A stretch of 49,221 nt of DNA, taken from NCBI GenBank assembly GCA_000431075.1, contig HF986899.1:1-49221 (forward strand), in the 5' to 3' direction. The notes below the pieces were generated by a model. It was not told the origin of the DNA. It was given only the letters and a program-made list of their open reading frames with translations, and made no database searches. The translations under genes were made by a program, and so were the position numbers. Within the stretch, counting starts at the first letter, position 1, and the number at the start of each line of letters is the position of its first letter. This document shows positions 26,265 through 34,145 of the stretch, piece by piece. This DNA comes from Firmicutes bacterium CAG:555 (lineage in GTDB: Bacteria > Bacillota > Clostridia > Oscillospirales > Oscillospiraceae).

Positions 26265-27254
26265 TCAGCCTATCAGCAGTTCGGCGATCTGCACGGCATT
26301 TGTCGCTGCACCTTTGCGGAGCTGATCGCCGCAACACCATAGAAGCAAACCCCGGTCGTCCGTCAGGTCCTCTCTTATCCTGCCGACGAGGACGAGGTCC
26401 TGGTCGGTGCTGAGCAGCGGCATGGGGTAGAGAAGATCATCAAGCTCGTCTAAGAGCTTGCAGCCCGGGGCGGCGGCGACAGCCGCTCTTGCATCATCGA
26501 CCGTGAGCTTTTCTCTCGTTTTCAGCTGCACCGACACGCTGTGACTGCGCACGACCGGCACCCGCACGCAGGTGCAGCTGACCCGCATTTCCGGCAGGTG
26601 CAGTATGCGCCGCCCCTCGTTCTGAAGCTTCATCTCCTCGGAGGTGTAGCCCACAAACTGCCGTTCGCCAATCTGCGGAATGACATTGTATGCGATCTGA
26701 TGCGCAAAAACCCGGGGCACATAGCTTTTGCCGGCGGCCATTGCCTCCATCTCGCCGAACAGCTCCTGCGGTCCGGCCGAGCCTGCGCCGGACACCGCCT
26801 GATAGCTCGACACGACCATGCTCTCAATGGGGCTCAGGCGGCGCAGCGCACTGATCGCCGTGCAGGTGATCGTGGTCGTGCAGTTGGGGTTTGCGATGAT
26901 GCCCGAATGCTTTTTTACATCCTCCGGATTTATCTCAGGCACGACGAGCGGCACATCGGGGCAGAGCCGGAATGCGCTGGAGTTGTCGATAAAAACCGCA
27001 CCGGCGGCCTTGATGTCACCGGCGAATGCGGCGGCGATGTTGTTCCCGGCCGCACCGAGGACGATGTCTAAGCCCTCGAAATTTTCGGCGCAGGCCTCTT
27101 TGACCTCGTGACCGTCGATCACCTGTCCGGCCGAGCGCTTGCTCGCAAGCAGCCGCAGCTCGTCTGCGGGAAAGCTGCGCTCACGCAGAATTTTCAGCAT
27201 CTCCCGCCCGACTGCGCCCGTTGCGCCGAGGATGCCTACATTATATTTGTCCAT
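26265..27254 (-). CDS. asd: Aspartate-semialdehyde dehydrogenase
   Basis: This 329-residue NADPH enzyme reduces aspartyl phosphate to aspartate semialdehyde, the branch point to lysine, threonine and methionine. It has the N-terminal GATGAVGREML motif and the catalytic Cys in NPNCTTT at about residues 121-127. The ATG at 27254 follows GGGAGG; a longer frame to 27341 would run into the upstream terminator and hom, so it is rejected. It lies downstream of hom on the same strand but behind a terminator hairpin, so it may be partly uncoupled from it. Confidence 0.95.
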   Translation of the reverse strand: MDKYNVGILGATGAVGREMLKILRERSFPADELRLLASKRSAGQVIDGHEVKEACAENFEGLDIVLGAAGNNIAAAFAGDIKAAGAVFIDNSSAFRLCPDVPLVVPEINPEDVKKHSGIIANPNCTTTITCTAISALRRLSPIESMVVSSYQAVSGAGSAGPQELFGEMEAMAAGKSYVPRVFAHQIAYNVIPQIGERQFVGYTSEEMKLQNEGRRILHLPEMRVSCTCVRVPVVRSHSVSVQLKTREKLTVDDARAAVAAAPGCKLLDELDDLLYPMPLLSTDQDLVLVGRIREDLTDDRGLLLWCCGDQLRKGAATNAVQIAELLIG

Positions 27255-27266
27255 ACCAGACCTCCC

Positions 27267-27297
27267 AAAAGAAAAGCCGCCCTCAACGAGGGCGGCT
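27267..27297 (-). terminator. Terminator or attenuator between hom and asd
   Basis: AGCCGCCCTC and GAGGGCGGCT pair with a short AAC loop (27275-27297), and on the minus strand the stem is followed by TTTTCTTTT. It would end or reduce transcription from hom into asd. Confidence 0.8.
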
Positions 27298-27324
27298 CGT
27301 ATATTCAATTGTATGCCCGGCAGG

Positions 27325-28464
27325 TCAAATGATGCCTGCAATAAACAGCGCAGGGTCGGCAGACTTAGCCTTTGCCGCCCATGCGTGCATTTCCGAAACG
27401 GAGATATCGGCTGTCACGACGCCGTCGCCGCAGGGGGCGATGGTGACACCGTCAAGCCAAGGGTCGCCGCCCGAAAACCGCACATAGTACGGGTGCTTTT
27501 CGGCGGAATTATCGGGCTTTGCGGGCTTCGTGATGTCGGCATAGAAGCTGCGCACGCCGCTTGCGATGTCGAGACAGTCGGCGACTGCGTTGTATGCCGT
27601 GGGGAAGCGCCCTGCGCCCTGACCGTAGAAGCTTTCCTTGCCGGTGAGTGCGGTCTCGAACGAGATGACATTGCGGTTTGCGGACACCGCCGCTTCAAGC
27701 TCGCCGCAGGGGACGAAGCTCGGCTCGACATAAACCGACAGGCTGTTGCCTGTGTTTTTGCCGAAGGCGAGCATTTTGCACACTCTGTTCATGCTCCCGG
27801 CGGCAGCAATATCCGCCGCCGTCACCGTGCGGATGCCGAACACGGGAACATCCTCTTCCGAAAGGCAGCAGCCGAAGGCGACATTGGCGGTGATGATGCA
27901 CTTGCGCTGAATGTCGAGCCCGTCGATATCCGCCGAGGGGTCTGCCTCGGCGTAGCCTAACTCCTGCGCAAGCTTCAGCACCTGCGCAAAATCGCTGCCG
28001 TCGGTGTGCATGGCGTCAAGAATAAAATTCGTCGTGCCGTTCATGATGCCGGAAAAGGCGGTGACCTCGTCGAGCCGCAGGACACGCTCGAGGTTCACAA
28101 GCCACGGTATGCCGCCGCCGACTGCGGGAGTGCAGCGGAAGGCAACGCTTTGCTCCCGGGCAAGCTGCGTCAGCTCACGGTAATAGTGCGCAACCAAATG
28201 CTTGTTTGCGGTGACGACATTTTTGCCCGACTTCATCGCCTGCGTCACATATTCATACGCAGGATGCAGGCCGCCCATGACCTCGACAACGGTATCGACC
28301 GATGCATCATTTAATATGGTTTCGATATCGCTGACGGCTTTATCGCCGAGCTCCGGCCTCGGTCTGCGCACAAGGACATATTCAAGCTCCGTATCGCTGC
28401 GCTTATTGCAGATATCCAAAACTCCGCCGCCGACAACGCCGCAGCCCAAAAGTGCGATTTTCAT
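27325..28464 (-). CDS. hom: Homoserine dehydrogenase
   Basis: This 379-residue enzyme reduces aspartate semialdehyde to homoserine. The NAD(P)-binding start is MKIALLGCGVVGGGV, and the catalytic region has the NGTTNFIL and EADPSADIDG segments. It lacks most or all of a C-terminal ACT domain, which many forms of about 430 residues use for threonine feedback. The ATG at 28464 follows AAGGGGTG. A longer frame to 28635 passes through the promoter and is not used. It stands just upstream of asd, the gene for the preceding step. Confidence 0.94.
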   Translation of the reverse strand: MKIALLGCGVVGGGVLDICNKRSDTELEYVLVRRPRPELGDKAVSDIETILNDASVDTVVEVMGGLHPAYEYVTQAMKSGKNVVTANKHLVAHYYRELTQLAREQSVAFRCTPAVGGGIPWLVNLERVLRLDEVTAFSGIMNGTTNFILDAMHTDGSDFAQVLKLAQELGYAEADPSADIDGLDIQRKCIITANVAFGCCLSEEDVPVFGIRTVTAADIAAAGSMNRVCKMLAFGKNTGNSLSVYVEPSFVPCGELEAAVSANRNVISFETALTGKESFYGQGAGRFPTAYNAVADCLDIASGVRSFYADITKPAKPDNSAEKHPYYVRFSGGDPWLDGVTIAPCGDGVVTADISVSEMHAWAAKAKSADPALFIAGII

Positions 28465-28489
28465 GCAAAAACACCCCTTTTTTGACTGC

Positions 28490-28518
28490 AATATAGCACG
28501 CAAGCGGAAATTTCGCAA
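28490..28518 (-). promoter_or_regulatory. Sigma-A promoter of hom
   Basis: On the minus strand TTGCGA (28518-28513) and TATATT (28495-28490) are 17 bases apart. The intergenic region up to 28686 is AT-rich with no other feature I recognise. Confidence 0.65.
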
Positions 28519-28686
28519 GTTTTTCGAAAAAAATGCAAAAATATTTTTGCAACTACATATGGACGAAAACTGCATTTTTGTTCTACATATTGCAAAACGG
28601 AGATAAAAATCGGGCAAAAGCGGCGTTTTGACCAAACTTTGATAAAGTTTTTGCAGGTTTTAAAAATAAAAATTTCATTTTACCTA

Positions 28687-28715
28687 TTGAAATTCGTGAA
28701 AATAGGGTGTATACT
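28687..28715 (+). promoter_or_regulatory. Sigma-A promoter of the TAXI-TRAP operon
   Basis: TTGAAA (28687-28692) and TATACT (28710-28715) are separated by 17 bases. The start codon is at 28787 behind AGGAGG. Confidence 0.75.
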
Positions 28716-28786
28716 GTGCGAGTAATGAATTTTTGAAAATGAATTTATTCAAAATTGATATTGCAAAAAACAGGAGGAAATGAAAA

Positions 28787-29734
28787 ATGAAAAAGATCAC
28801 AGCGATAGTTCTCGCAGTCATGATGGTCTTCGCACTGTGCGCTTGCGGCGGCGGCGGAGACAACCTCACCTTCGTCACCGGCGGCGAGCAGGGCACCTAC
28901 TATGCATTCGGCACCGTCATTGCACAGCAGGTCTCCGATAAGACCGACACCGCCATCACCGCAGTTTCCGGCAACGGCTCCAAGGCCAATGTCGAGGACC
29001 TTGCATCCGGTGGCGCTCAGCTGGCATTCTGCCAGTCCGATGTTATGAGCTATGCTTACAGCGGCACCAACCTCTTCGCCGACTCCGGCGCAGTCAAGGA
29101 TTTCTCCGTTGTCGCAGCCCTCTACATGGAGCAGGTACAGATCGTCACCATGAATCCCGACATCAAGACCGTTGCCGACCTCAGGGGCAAGAAGGTCTCC
29201 ATCGGTGCTTCCGGCTCGGGCGTTAACTTCAACGCTATCGATGTTCTCAAGGCATACGGCATGACCGTCGATGATATCGATCCTCAGTACCTCGACTTCG
29301 GCGACTCCGCCGAGGGTCTGAAGGACGGCAAGATCGACGCAGCATTCGTCGTTGCAGGCGCTCCCACCGTCGCTATCTCCGACCTGAGCACCAGCGGCCA
29401 GGTTTACCTCGTCGGCTTCGACAAGGAGCACACCGATAAGCTCATCGCAGATTGCCCCTACTACAGCACCTACACCATCAAGAAGGATGTCTACGGCACT
29501 CCCGCCGATGTTGACACCGTCGCAGTCGCAGCAGTCGTTCTCGCGAGGAACGATGTCTCCGAGGATGCAGTTTACAACTTCATGACCGCAGTCTTCGACA
29601 ATCTTGGTGAGCTGACCAAGGCACACGCAAAGGGCGGAGAGCTCAGCCTCGAGTTTGCCTCCTCCATCACCGATGTACCTTATCATCCCGGTGCAGTTAA
29701 GTACTTTGCCGAGCACGACATCACCGTAAAGTGA
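28787..29734 (+). CDS. TAXI-family TRAP transporter solute-binding lipoprotein
   Basis: This 315-residue lipoprotein has a signal sequence ending in LCAC, with Cys20 as the lipidated residue, then a short Gly-rich linker. It begins like other TAXI proteins (LTFVTGGEQGTYYAFGTVIA) and has the GSGVNFNAIDVLKAYG-like region near residue 145. TAXI proteins deliver ligands, in some cases glutamate, to TRAP permeases, but the substrate cannot be read here. AGGAGGAAATG precedes the ATG. A strong hairpin after the gene may give it higher expression than the permease. Confidence 0.93.
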   Translation: MKKITAIVLAVMMVFALCACGGGGDNLTFVTGGEQGTYYAFGTVIAQQVSDKTDTAITAVSGNGSKANVEDLASGGAQLAFCQSDVMSYAYSGTNLFADSGAVKDFSVVAALYMEQVQIVTMNPDIKTVADLRGKKVSIGASGSGVNFNAIDVLKAYGMTVDDIDPQYLDFGDSAEGLKDGKIDAAFVVAGAPTVAISDLSTSGQVYLVGFDKEHTDKLIADCPYYSTYTIKKDVYGTPADVDTVAVAAVVLARNDVSEDAVYNFMTAVFDNLGELTKAHAKGGELSLEFASSITDVPYHPGAVKYFAEHDITVK

Positions 29735-29779
29735 TGTTAGCTCCCAAGGCAAAAGCTTAACGGAATACTAACAAAAAAC

Positions 29780-29822
29780 GACTACGGTACCCTCGTGGTA
29801 CCGTAGTCTGCCACTTTATTTT
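29780..29822 (+). terminator. Attenuating hairpin between TRAP binding protein and permease genes
   Basis: GACTACGGTACC and GGTACCGTAGTC make a perfect 12-bp stem with a CTCGT loop, followed by a T-rich but broken tail (CCACTTTATTTT). Partial termination here would favour the binding protein. Confidence 0.75.
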
Positions 29823-29867
29823 CAACTAATTATAAGTTATAATATTTTGGCTAATATTTTGGCTTAT

Positions 29868-29914
29868 TCTCAATCTGAGAGACAAGACGCTTGCCTTTGA
29901 GATTGAGGATAAGA
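29868..29914 (+). promoter_or_regulatory. Leader hairpin before the TRAP permease
   Basis: CTCAATCT near 29870 pairs with AGATTGAG near 29906 in a long hairpin ending about 25 bases before the ATG. A possible promoter -10 (TATAAT, about 29837) lies upstream. It could be a processing or translational control element; this is inferred from structure only. Confidence 0.35.
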
Positions 29915-29937
29915 AATGAATGAAAGGTTGATCTCAT

Positions 29938-31932
29938 ATGTCCAACGAAAAGAACATTAAGGACGCTCCCGAGTTGGAAACCGAAAAGACCCCCGAGTTT
30001 GACATCAACGGTTACGAGGTCGTAAGCGAGGATGAAGTCAACGAGGTCATGAAGAAGTACGACCGTGAGTCCAACACGAGAATCTGGGTCGGCGTTCCGC
30101 ACAGAGTGGTACAGGTCGTCATGGCGCTTTTCTCACTCTACTGCATTTACTCCACCCTGTTTTCCACCGCATCGCTTGAAAGACGAATGACCGCCTTCCT
30201 CGGCTGCGTCATCATCATGGGCTTTTTGTACTACCCTGCAAGCAAGCACCATGTAAGACCCAACTTCATGCCTTGGTATGATATCATCATCATGGTAGTC
30301 GGCGCAGGCTGCTTTTTCTATTACTGCTTTGTTGCCGATGACCTCATCAAGGTGCTCTCGAGCGCATCGAAGATGACCACCATGTACAATGTCATCGCAA
30401 TTGTCGGCATTTTGGTGCTCATGGAGCTGTGCCGCCGCTGTGTCGGTGTGCCCATCCTTGTGGTCGTTGCCGTTTTGCTGTTCTACACCTTCGGCGTTGC
30501 CAATCTGACGCTCGAGCGTGCGCTGTACACTCTGTTCTACCGCACCGGCGGTGTTATCGGCACTCCTATCCAGGTCTGTGCAAAGTTCATCGTCGTGTTT
30601 ATCGTTTTCGGTGCTTTCCTTGAAAGAACGGGCATCTCGAAGTTCTTCATTGACCTTGCAAACAAGCTCGCCGGCGCATCCGCAGGCGGCCCGGCAAAGG
30701 TCGCAGTCATCTCGTCTGCACTGTGCGGCATGGTTTCCGGCTCCTCCGTCGGCAACACCGTCACCACCGGCTCCGTCACCATCCCCATGATGAAAAAGAC
30801 CGGCTACAAGCCCGAGTTTGCGGGCGCAGTCGAGGCGGCAGCCTCCACCGGCGGTCAGATAATGCCCCCCATCATGGGCGCTGCGGCATTCCTCATGGCC
30901 GAGTACATCGGCATTTCCTACGGCGAGGTCGCACTCAAGGCTATCCTGCCTGCATTCCTGTACTTTGCCGGTATCTTCATCGCAGTTCACCTCGAGGCAA
31001 AGAAGCTCGGCCTTAAGGGTATCAGCCGTGCCGAGATGGCACCGGGCAGAGAGCTCGCCAAGAAGAGCTACCTGCTCATCCCCATCGTGCTTCTTGTTGT
31101 TCTCGTTTCCGTCAACGCCTGCACCATGCAGCGTGCAGCGACTTATTCCATCCTTGCAGCTATCGTCGTCGGCTTTATAAACCGCGACGCAAAGCTCACG
31201 CCGATGAAGTTTCTCGAGGCTCTCGAAGCCGGCGGCAAGGGCACCATCACCGTCGCCGTCGCCTGCTCGATGGCAGGTGTCATCGCAGGCTGCATCACCG
31301 CAACCGGTCTTGCATCCAAGCTCATCAGCGCAATCGTCGCCCTGTCCGGCAACACCCTCATCATCGGCCTGTTCCTGACCATGGTCTGCTGCATCATCCT
31401 CGGCATGGGCGTTCCCACCACCGCAAACTACTGCATCATGGCGGCAACCTGCGCACCCATCCTCGTTAAGCTCGGCGTGCCCCAGGTCGCAGCCCACTTC
31501 TTCGTATTCTACTTCGGCATCGTCGCCGATATCACTCCCCCTGTTGCACTGGCAGCCTATGCAGGCTCGGCTATCGCAAAGTCCAATCCGATGAAAACCG
31601 GCATCAATGCGACAAAGCTCGCTATCGCCGCATTCATCGTACCTTATGTCTTTGCTTACAGCCCCGAGATGCTGTTTGTCGATGTCACCAGCGTGTTCGA
31701 GGTCGTTCAGATCTGCGTATCCGCATTCATCGGCATCTTCGGCGTTGCCACCTGCCTGAACGGTTATCTGTATAAGCCCGTCAATGTCATCCTGCGCATA
31801 GCACTGCTTGCAGGCGGCCTGACGCTCATCATCCCCGGCACGGTCACCGACCTTATCGGTATCGTCCTCGTCGGCGGTGTGACTGCTTATCAGTATGTCA
31901 CCGCAAAGAAGGAAAGAGCCGAAATGGCCTAA
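29938..31932 (+). CDS. TRAP transporter fused permease (DctQM type, TAXI partner)
   Basis: This 664-residue membrane protein combines the small and large TRAP permease subunits, as is normal for TAXI systems. A charged cytoplasmic N-terminus of about 48 residues precedes about 18 hydrophobic segments. The DctM-type region contains SGSSVGNTVTTGSVTIPMMK and GGQIMPPIMGAAAFLMAEY, strongly conserved in this family. It uses a Na+ or H+ gradient to import the ligand carried by the upstream lipoprotein. AAAGGTTG precedes the ATG at 29938. Confidence 0.94.
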   Translation: MSNEKNIKDAPELETEKTPEFDINGYEVVSEDEVNEVMKKYDRESNTRIWVGVPHRVVQVVMALFSLYCIYSTLFSTASLERRMTAFLGCVIIMGFLYYPASKHHVRPNFMPWYDIIIMVVGAGCFFYYCFVADDLIKVLSSASKMTTMYNVIAIVGILVLMELCRRCVGVPILVVVAVLLFYTFGVANLTLERALYTLFYRTGGVIGTPIQVCAKFIVVFIVFGAFLERTGISKFFIDLANKLAGASAGGPAKVAVISSALCGMVSGSSVGNTVTTGSVTIPMMKKTGYKPEFAGAVEAAASTGGQIMPPIMGAAAFLMAEYIGISYGEVALKAILPAFLYFAGIFIAVHLEAKKLGLKGISRAEMAPGRELAKKSYLLIPIVLLVVLVSVNACTMQRAATYSILAAIVVGFINRDAKLTPMKFLEALEAGGKGTITVAVACSMAGVIAGCITATGLASKLISAIVALSGNTLIIGLFLTMVCCIILGMGVPTTANYCIMAATCAPILVKLGVPQVAAHFFVFYFGIVADITPPVALAAYAGSAIAKSNPMKTGINATKLAIAAFIVPYVFAYSPEMLFVDVTSVFEVVQICVSAFIGIFGVATCLNGYLYKPVNVILRIALLAGGLTLIIPGTVTDLIGIVLVGGVTAYQYVTAKKERAEMA

Positions 31933-31954
31933 AGCAACGGGCGAAAGTCGTTCT

Positions 31955-32036
31955 TCTACCGGTTTTGGGCGGATCTTTTCCGCCCATACTGCAAAAAAGC
32001 TCAGGTAATACACAAAGTATTGCCTGAGCTTTATTG
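31955..32036 (+). repeat. Partial family B repeat serving as TRAP operon terminator
   Basis: The sequence from about 31955 matches the left half of family B (CGGTTTTGGGCGG, TTTTCCGCCCATAC). Its core hairpin is AAAGCTCAGGTAATAC (31996-32011) with GTATTGCCTGAGCTTT (32017-32032) around ACAAA, which acts as the intrinsic terminator of the TRAP operon. The same core occurs after tsf. Confidence 0.75.
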
Positions 32037-32131
32037 TTTAAGTTGACGGGATTAAAAAATTTTGCGTTGTGTCGGCAGGCGGCAGAATCCCGCCTTCCAC
32101 CCGCGCCTTCAGGCGGGGGAGCAAAAAGTGT

Positions 32132-32162
32132 AAAGCTCCGAACCAAACGGTTCGGAGCTTTT
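32132..32162. terminator. Bidirectional terminator hairpin
   Basis: AAAGCTCCGAACC and CGGTTCGGAGCTTT form a 13-bp stem with T runs on both sides. It stands between the TRAP operon and the converging purN-like/csaB genes. Confidence 0.8.
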
Positions 32163-32163
32163 C

Positions 32164-32278
32164 AGCGTGTCAAAAAAGTCTTGCGACTTTTTTGCACGCT
32201 TCAAAACACACCACATTTTTCGTGAAGCAAAGCTTCACAAAAAATCTCGCTACGCTCGTCAAAAAGCCTTAACAGGCG
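32164..32278 (-). repeat. Family C repeat (C2, inverted copy)
   Basis: This is the inverted counterpart of 13786-13901, differing at few positions. It contains AAAAAAGTC-TTGC-GACTTTTTT and the near palindrome GTGAAGCAAAGCTTCAC. It ends just before the stop codon of the purN-like gene. The gap of about 350 bases here is otherwise filled by the B-type terminator and the second terminator. Confidence 0.82.
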
Positions 32279-32285
32279 TTTGTCT

Positions 32286-32906
32286 TTATTCCGGTTTTAT
32301 TACCACACGCTCACCGTGTATCTCCAGCCTGCCTTGGCAGAACAGGGCGACCGCCTTCGGCAGCAGCTTCCACGCCGCTTCCTCCATGATGCGCTGATTG
32401 AGGCTTTGCAGCGTGTCCTCGGGGTCAATGTCGATAGCTTGTTGGGCGATGATGGGGCCGATGTTGCCGTCGATATCGGCGAAAAATGCCGTTGCGCCGG
32501 TCACCTTGCAGCCACGCTCCATTGCGGCACGCACGGGGCTGTCGTCACAGTTGACAAAGGCGGGGATGAGCGAGGGGTACACGCCGATGATACGCTTGCG
32601 GAACTGGGTCGAGATCACGCCCAGCGGCATATCGTAATCTGCGACGATGACAAGGTCGATGTCCATGTCCTTGAGCTTGTTGGATATGGCCATGCTGTAG
32701 CTGAACTTGGTGGGGAAGTTCTCAGGCTCGACGACGATGCTCTCGACCTTCGCATTTTTCGCACGCCGCATGGCGTAGGCGTTTGCGTCGGTGCATATCA
32801 CGGCGACGAGCTCGAAATCGGGGATCTCCCCAAAATACATCGCATCTAAAACGGACTGCAAAAGCATGCCGTTGCCCGAGACCAAAATTGCTGCTCTGAC
32901 CATCAC
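32286..32906 (-). CDS. Formyltransferase-fold (PurN-like) protein lacking the catalytic triad
   Basis: This 206-residue protein follows the whole length of glycinamide ribonucleotide formyltransferase PurN. It retains the SGNGMLLQ start (residues 10-17), YPSLIPAF and GATAFFADIDGNIGPII. In PurN the catalytic residues are Asn106, His108 and Asp144 (E. coli numbering); here the aligned positions are Gly108, Tyr110 and Asn148. All three are changed, so normal formyl transfer is unlikely. Its start overlaps the csaB stop by four bases, so the two are co-translated. It may bind a nucleotide, sugar or folate without catalysis, or have a new activity. Confidence 0.8.
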   Translation of the reverse strand: MMVRAAILVSGNGMLLQSVLDAMYFGEIPDFELVAVICTDANAYAMRRAKNAKVESIVVEPENFPTKFSYSMAISNKLKDMDIDLVIVADYDMPLGVISTQFRKRIIGVYPSLIPAFVNCDDSPVRAAMERGCKVTGATAFFADIDGNIGPIIAQQAIDIDPEDTLQSLNQRIMEEAAWKLLPKAVALFCQGRLEIHGERVVIKPE

Positions 32907-34024
32907 TCGGTTTTCCTTTCGCCCTTTAAAAATCTTTCCGCCGTCCGGCCGTTAAACGCCTCGACGGCTTTTGTGTTATCCATGCGCTGCGCCTGCTCGG
33001 CCTTGCTGCACTTAAGCTCGGACACCATGCAGCGGCACAGCTCGTCGCCCGTGAGCGTTTTGAGCTCTACGCACTTGCCGCAGTCGGTGTAATCCATAAA
33101 GCCTGCGACCTTTGGGTCGTAGCTTATGCCCACCGTCGGCACGCCCACGGCCGCCGCAAACAGCACGGCGTGCATACGCATCGAGACCACAAGGCGCATT
33201 TTTTTCATCACGCCCATGCACAGCTCGGCGCTTGTCACCGCCGGCAAAATGACGCAGGGAGCGTCGGCGGCGCTCACCGCACGATGCGCCGTTTCAAGGT
33301 CAACACTGCGGTTCAGCGTCATGAAAACGGGGGTGAGCCGCAAGTCGTCATGCGCAAAATTTATTGCCTGCACCACAGCGTCAAGGTGCTCGTCCAGACC
33401 CTGCCACGGCCTAAGGCAGAACAGCGCATAGTCGCCCTCCGGGTCAACTCCGCCTTTCGATAAAAACTGCGCCGCTTCGTCATCCGGGCAAGCATTTAGC
33501 GCCAGCACGGGGTCGGCGGCAAGCGTGACCTCGGGCTTTGTAACGCCGATCTCCCGCAGAAGCTCGGCGCTCAGCCGGTCACGCAGGGTGATAGCGTCAA
33601 CGCAGGTGTTTATCGTATCGGCGGCTTTTGCGATATCACGCTTGCCCTTGATAGGGCCGATGCCGCAGCCGTACATCATCACCTTGCAGCCGCAGCGTTT
33701 TGCGTGGCGCAGCGTCCACAGGTAGTAGCGCAGGCTCCGGCGGCTCGTTGCGTTTTGGATAAGGCTGCCGCCGCCGCTTATGAAAAGGCGGGCTTTTTTC
33801 ATGGCGTTGTGGATGCCGAAAAAATCAAAGGTGTGCACGGCGGAAACACCGTAAAGCTGCCGCGTCTTCTTGGGCGAGCGGGTAACGACACAAATCGAAA
33901 CGGCGGGGTCAATGCCCCGCAGCGTGCCGATGATGGCCTTCAAAATTGCCTCGTCGCCGATATTGCCTGCACCGTAAGCGCCGCAGATAAGCACGCCCGA
34001 CAAGCCCGCACCCCCTAAATTCAC
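32903..34024 (-). CDS. csaB: Polysaccharide pyruvyl transferase, CsaB-like
   Basis: This protein of up to 373 residues belongs to the pyruvyl transferase family, which adds ketal pyruvate to secondary cell-wall polysaccharide so that SLH-domain proteins can attach. Typical segments are GAYGAGNIGDEAIL near residue 15, FISGGGSLIQN near residue 84, and a late SMRMHAVLFAA motif. The frame opens at a GTG at 34024; a TTG at 34003 sits behind a better GGGGGT site and may be the true start. It overlaps the PurN-like gene. No SLH protein is seen in the window. Confidence 0.88.
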   Translation of the reverse strand: MNLGGAGLSGVLICGAYGAGNIGDEAILKAIIGTLRGIDPAVSICVVTRSPKKTRQLYGVSAVHTFDFFGIHNAMKKARLFISGGGSLIQNATSRRSLRYYLWTLRHAKRCGCKVMMYGCGIGPIKGKRDIAKAADTINTCVDAITLRDRLSAELLREIGVTKPEVTLAADPVLALNACPDDEAAQFLSKGGVDPEGDYALFCLRPWQGLDEHLDAVVQAINFAHDDLRLTPVFMTLNRSVDLETAHRAVSAADAPCVILPAVTSAELCMGVMKKMRLVVSMRMHAVLFAAAVGVPTVGISYDPKVAGFMDYTDCGKCVELKTLTGDELCRCMVSELKCSKAEQAQRMDNTKAVEAFNGRTAERFLKGERKTE

Positions 34025-34034
34025 AAAGGAAAAC

Positions 34035-34076
34035 TTGAAAAAGTTCTTGAATTATACTAAACTATTATATTATACA
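34035..34076 (+). promoter_or_regulatory. Candidate promoter region of the phosphatase operon
   Basis: TTGAAA (34035-34040) with TAAACT (34058-34063) at 17 bases, and TTGAAT (34047-34052) with TATACA (34071-34076) at 18 bases, are overlapping candidates facing the gene at 34146. Confidence 0.5.
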
Positions 34077-34145
34077 TTTTAAGATACCCAAGGTCAAGGC
34101 GAAACCCGTCGAAGACCATCGGAACAGCAAGGAAAAATTCAGAAT

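Noticed and set aside
30133..32013. Long minus-strand frame opposite the TRAP permease
   Set aside because: Composition is that of an antisense shadow, and the opposite frame matches TRAP permease motifs throughout.
32286..32906. Calling this gene purN
   Set aside because: All three catalytic residues are substituted, so naming it as the purine enzyme would be misleading.
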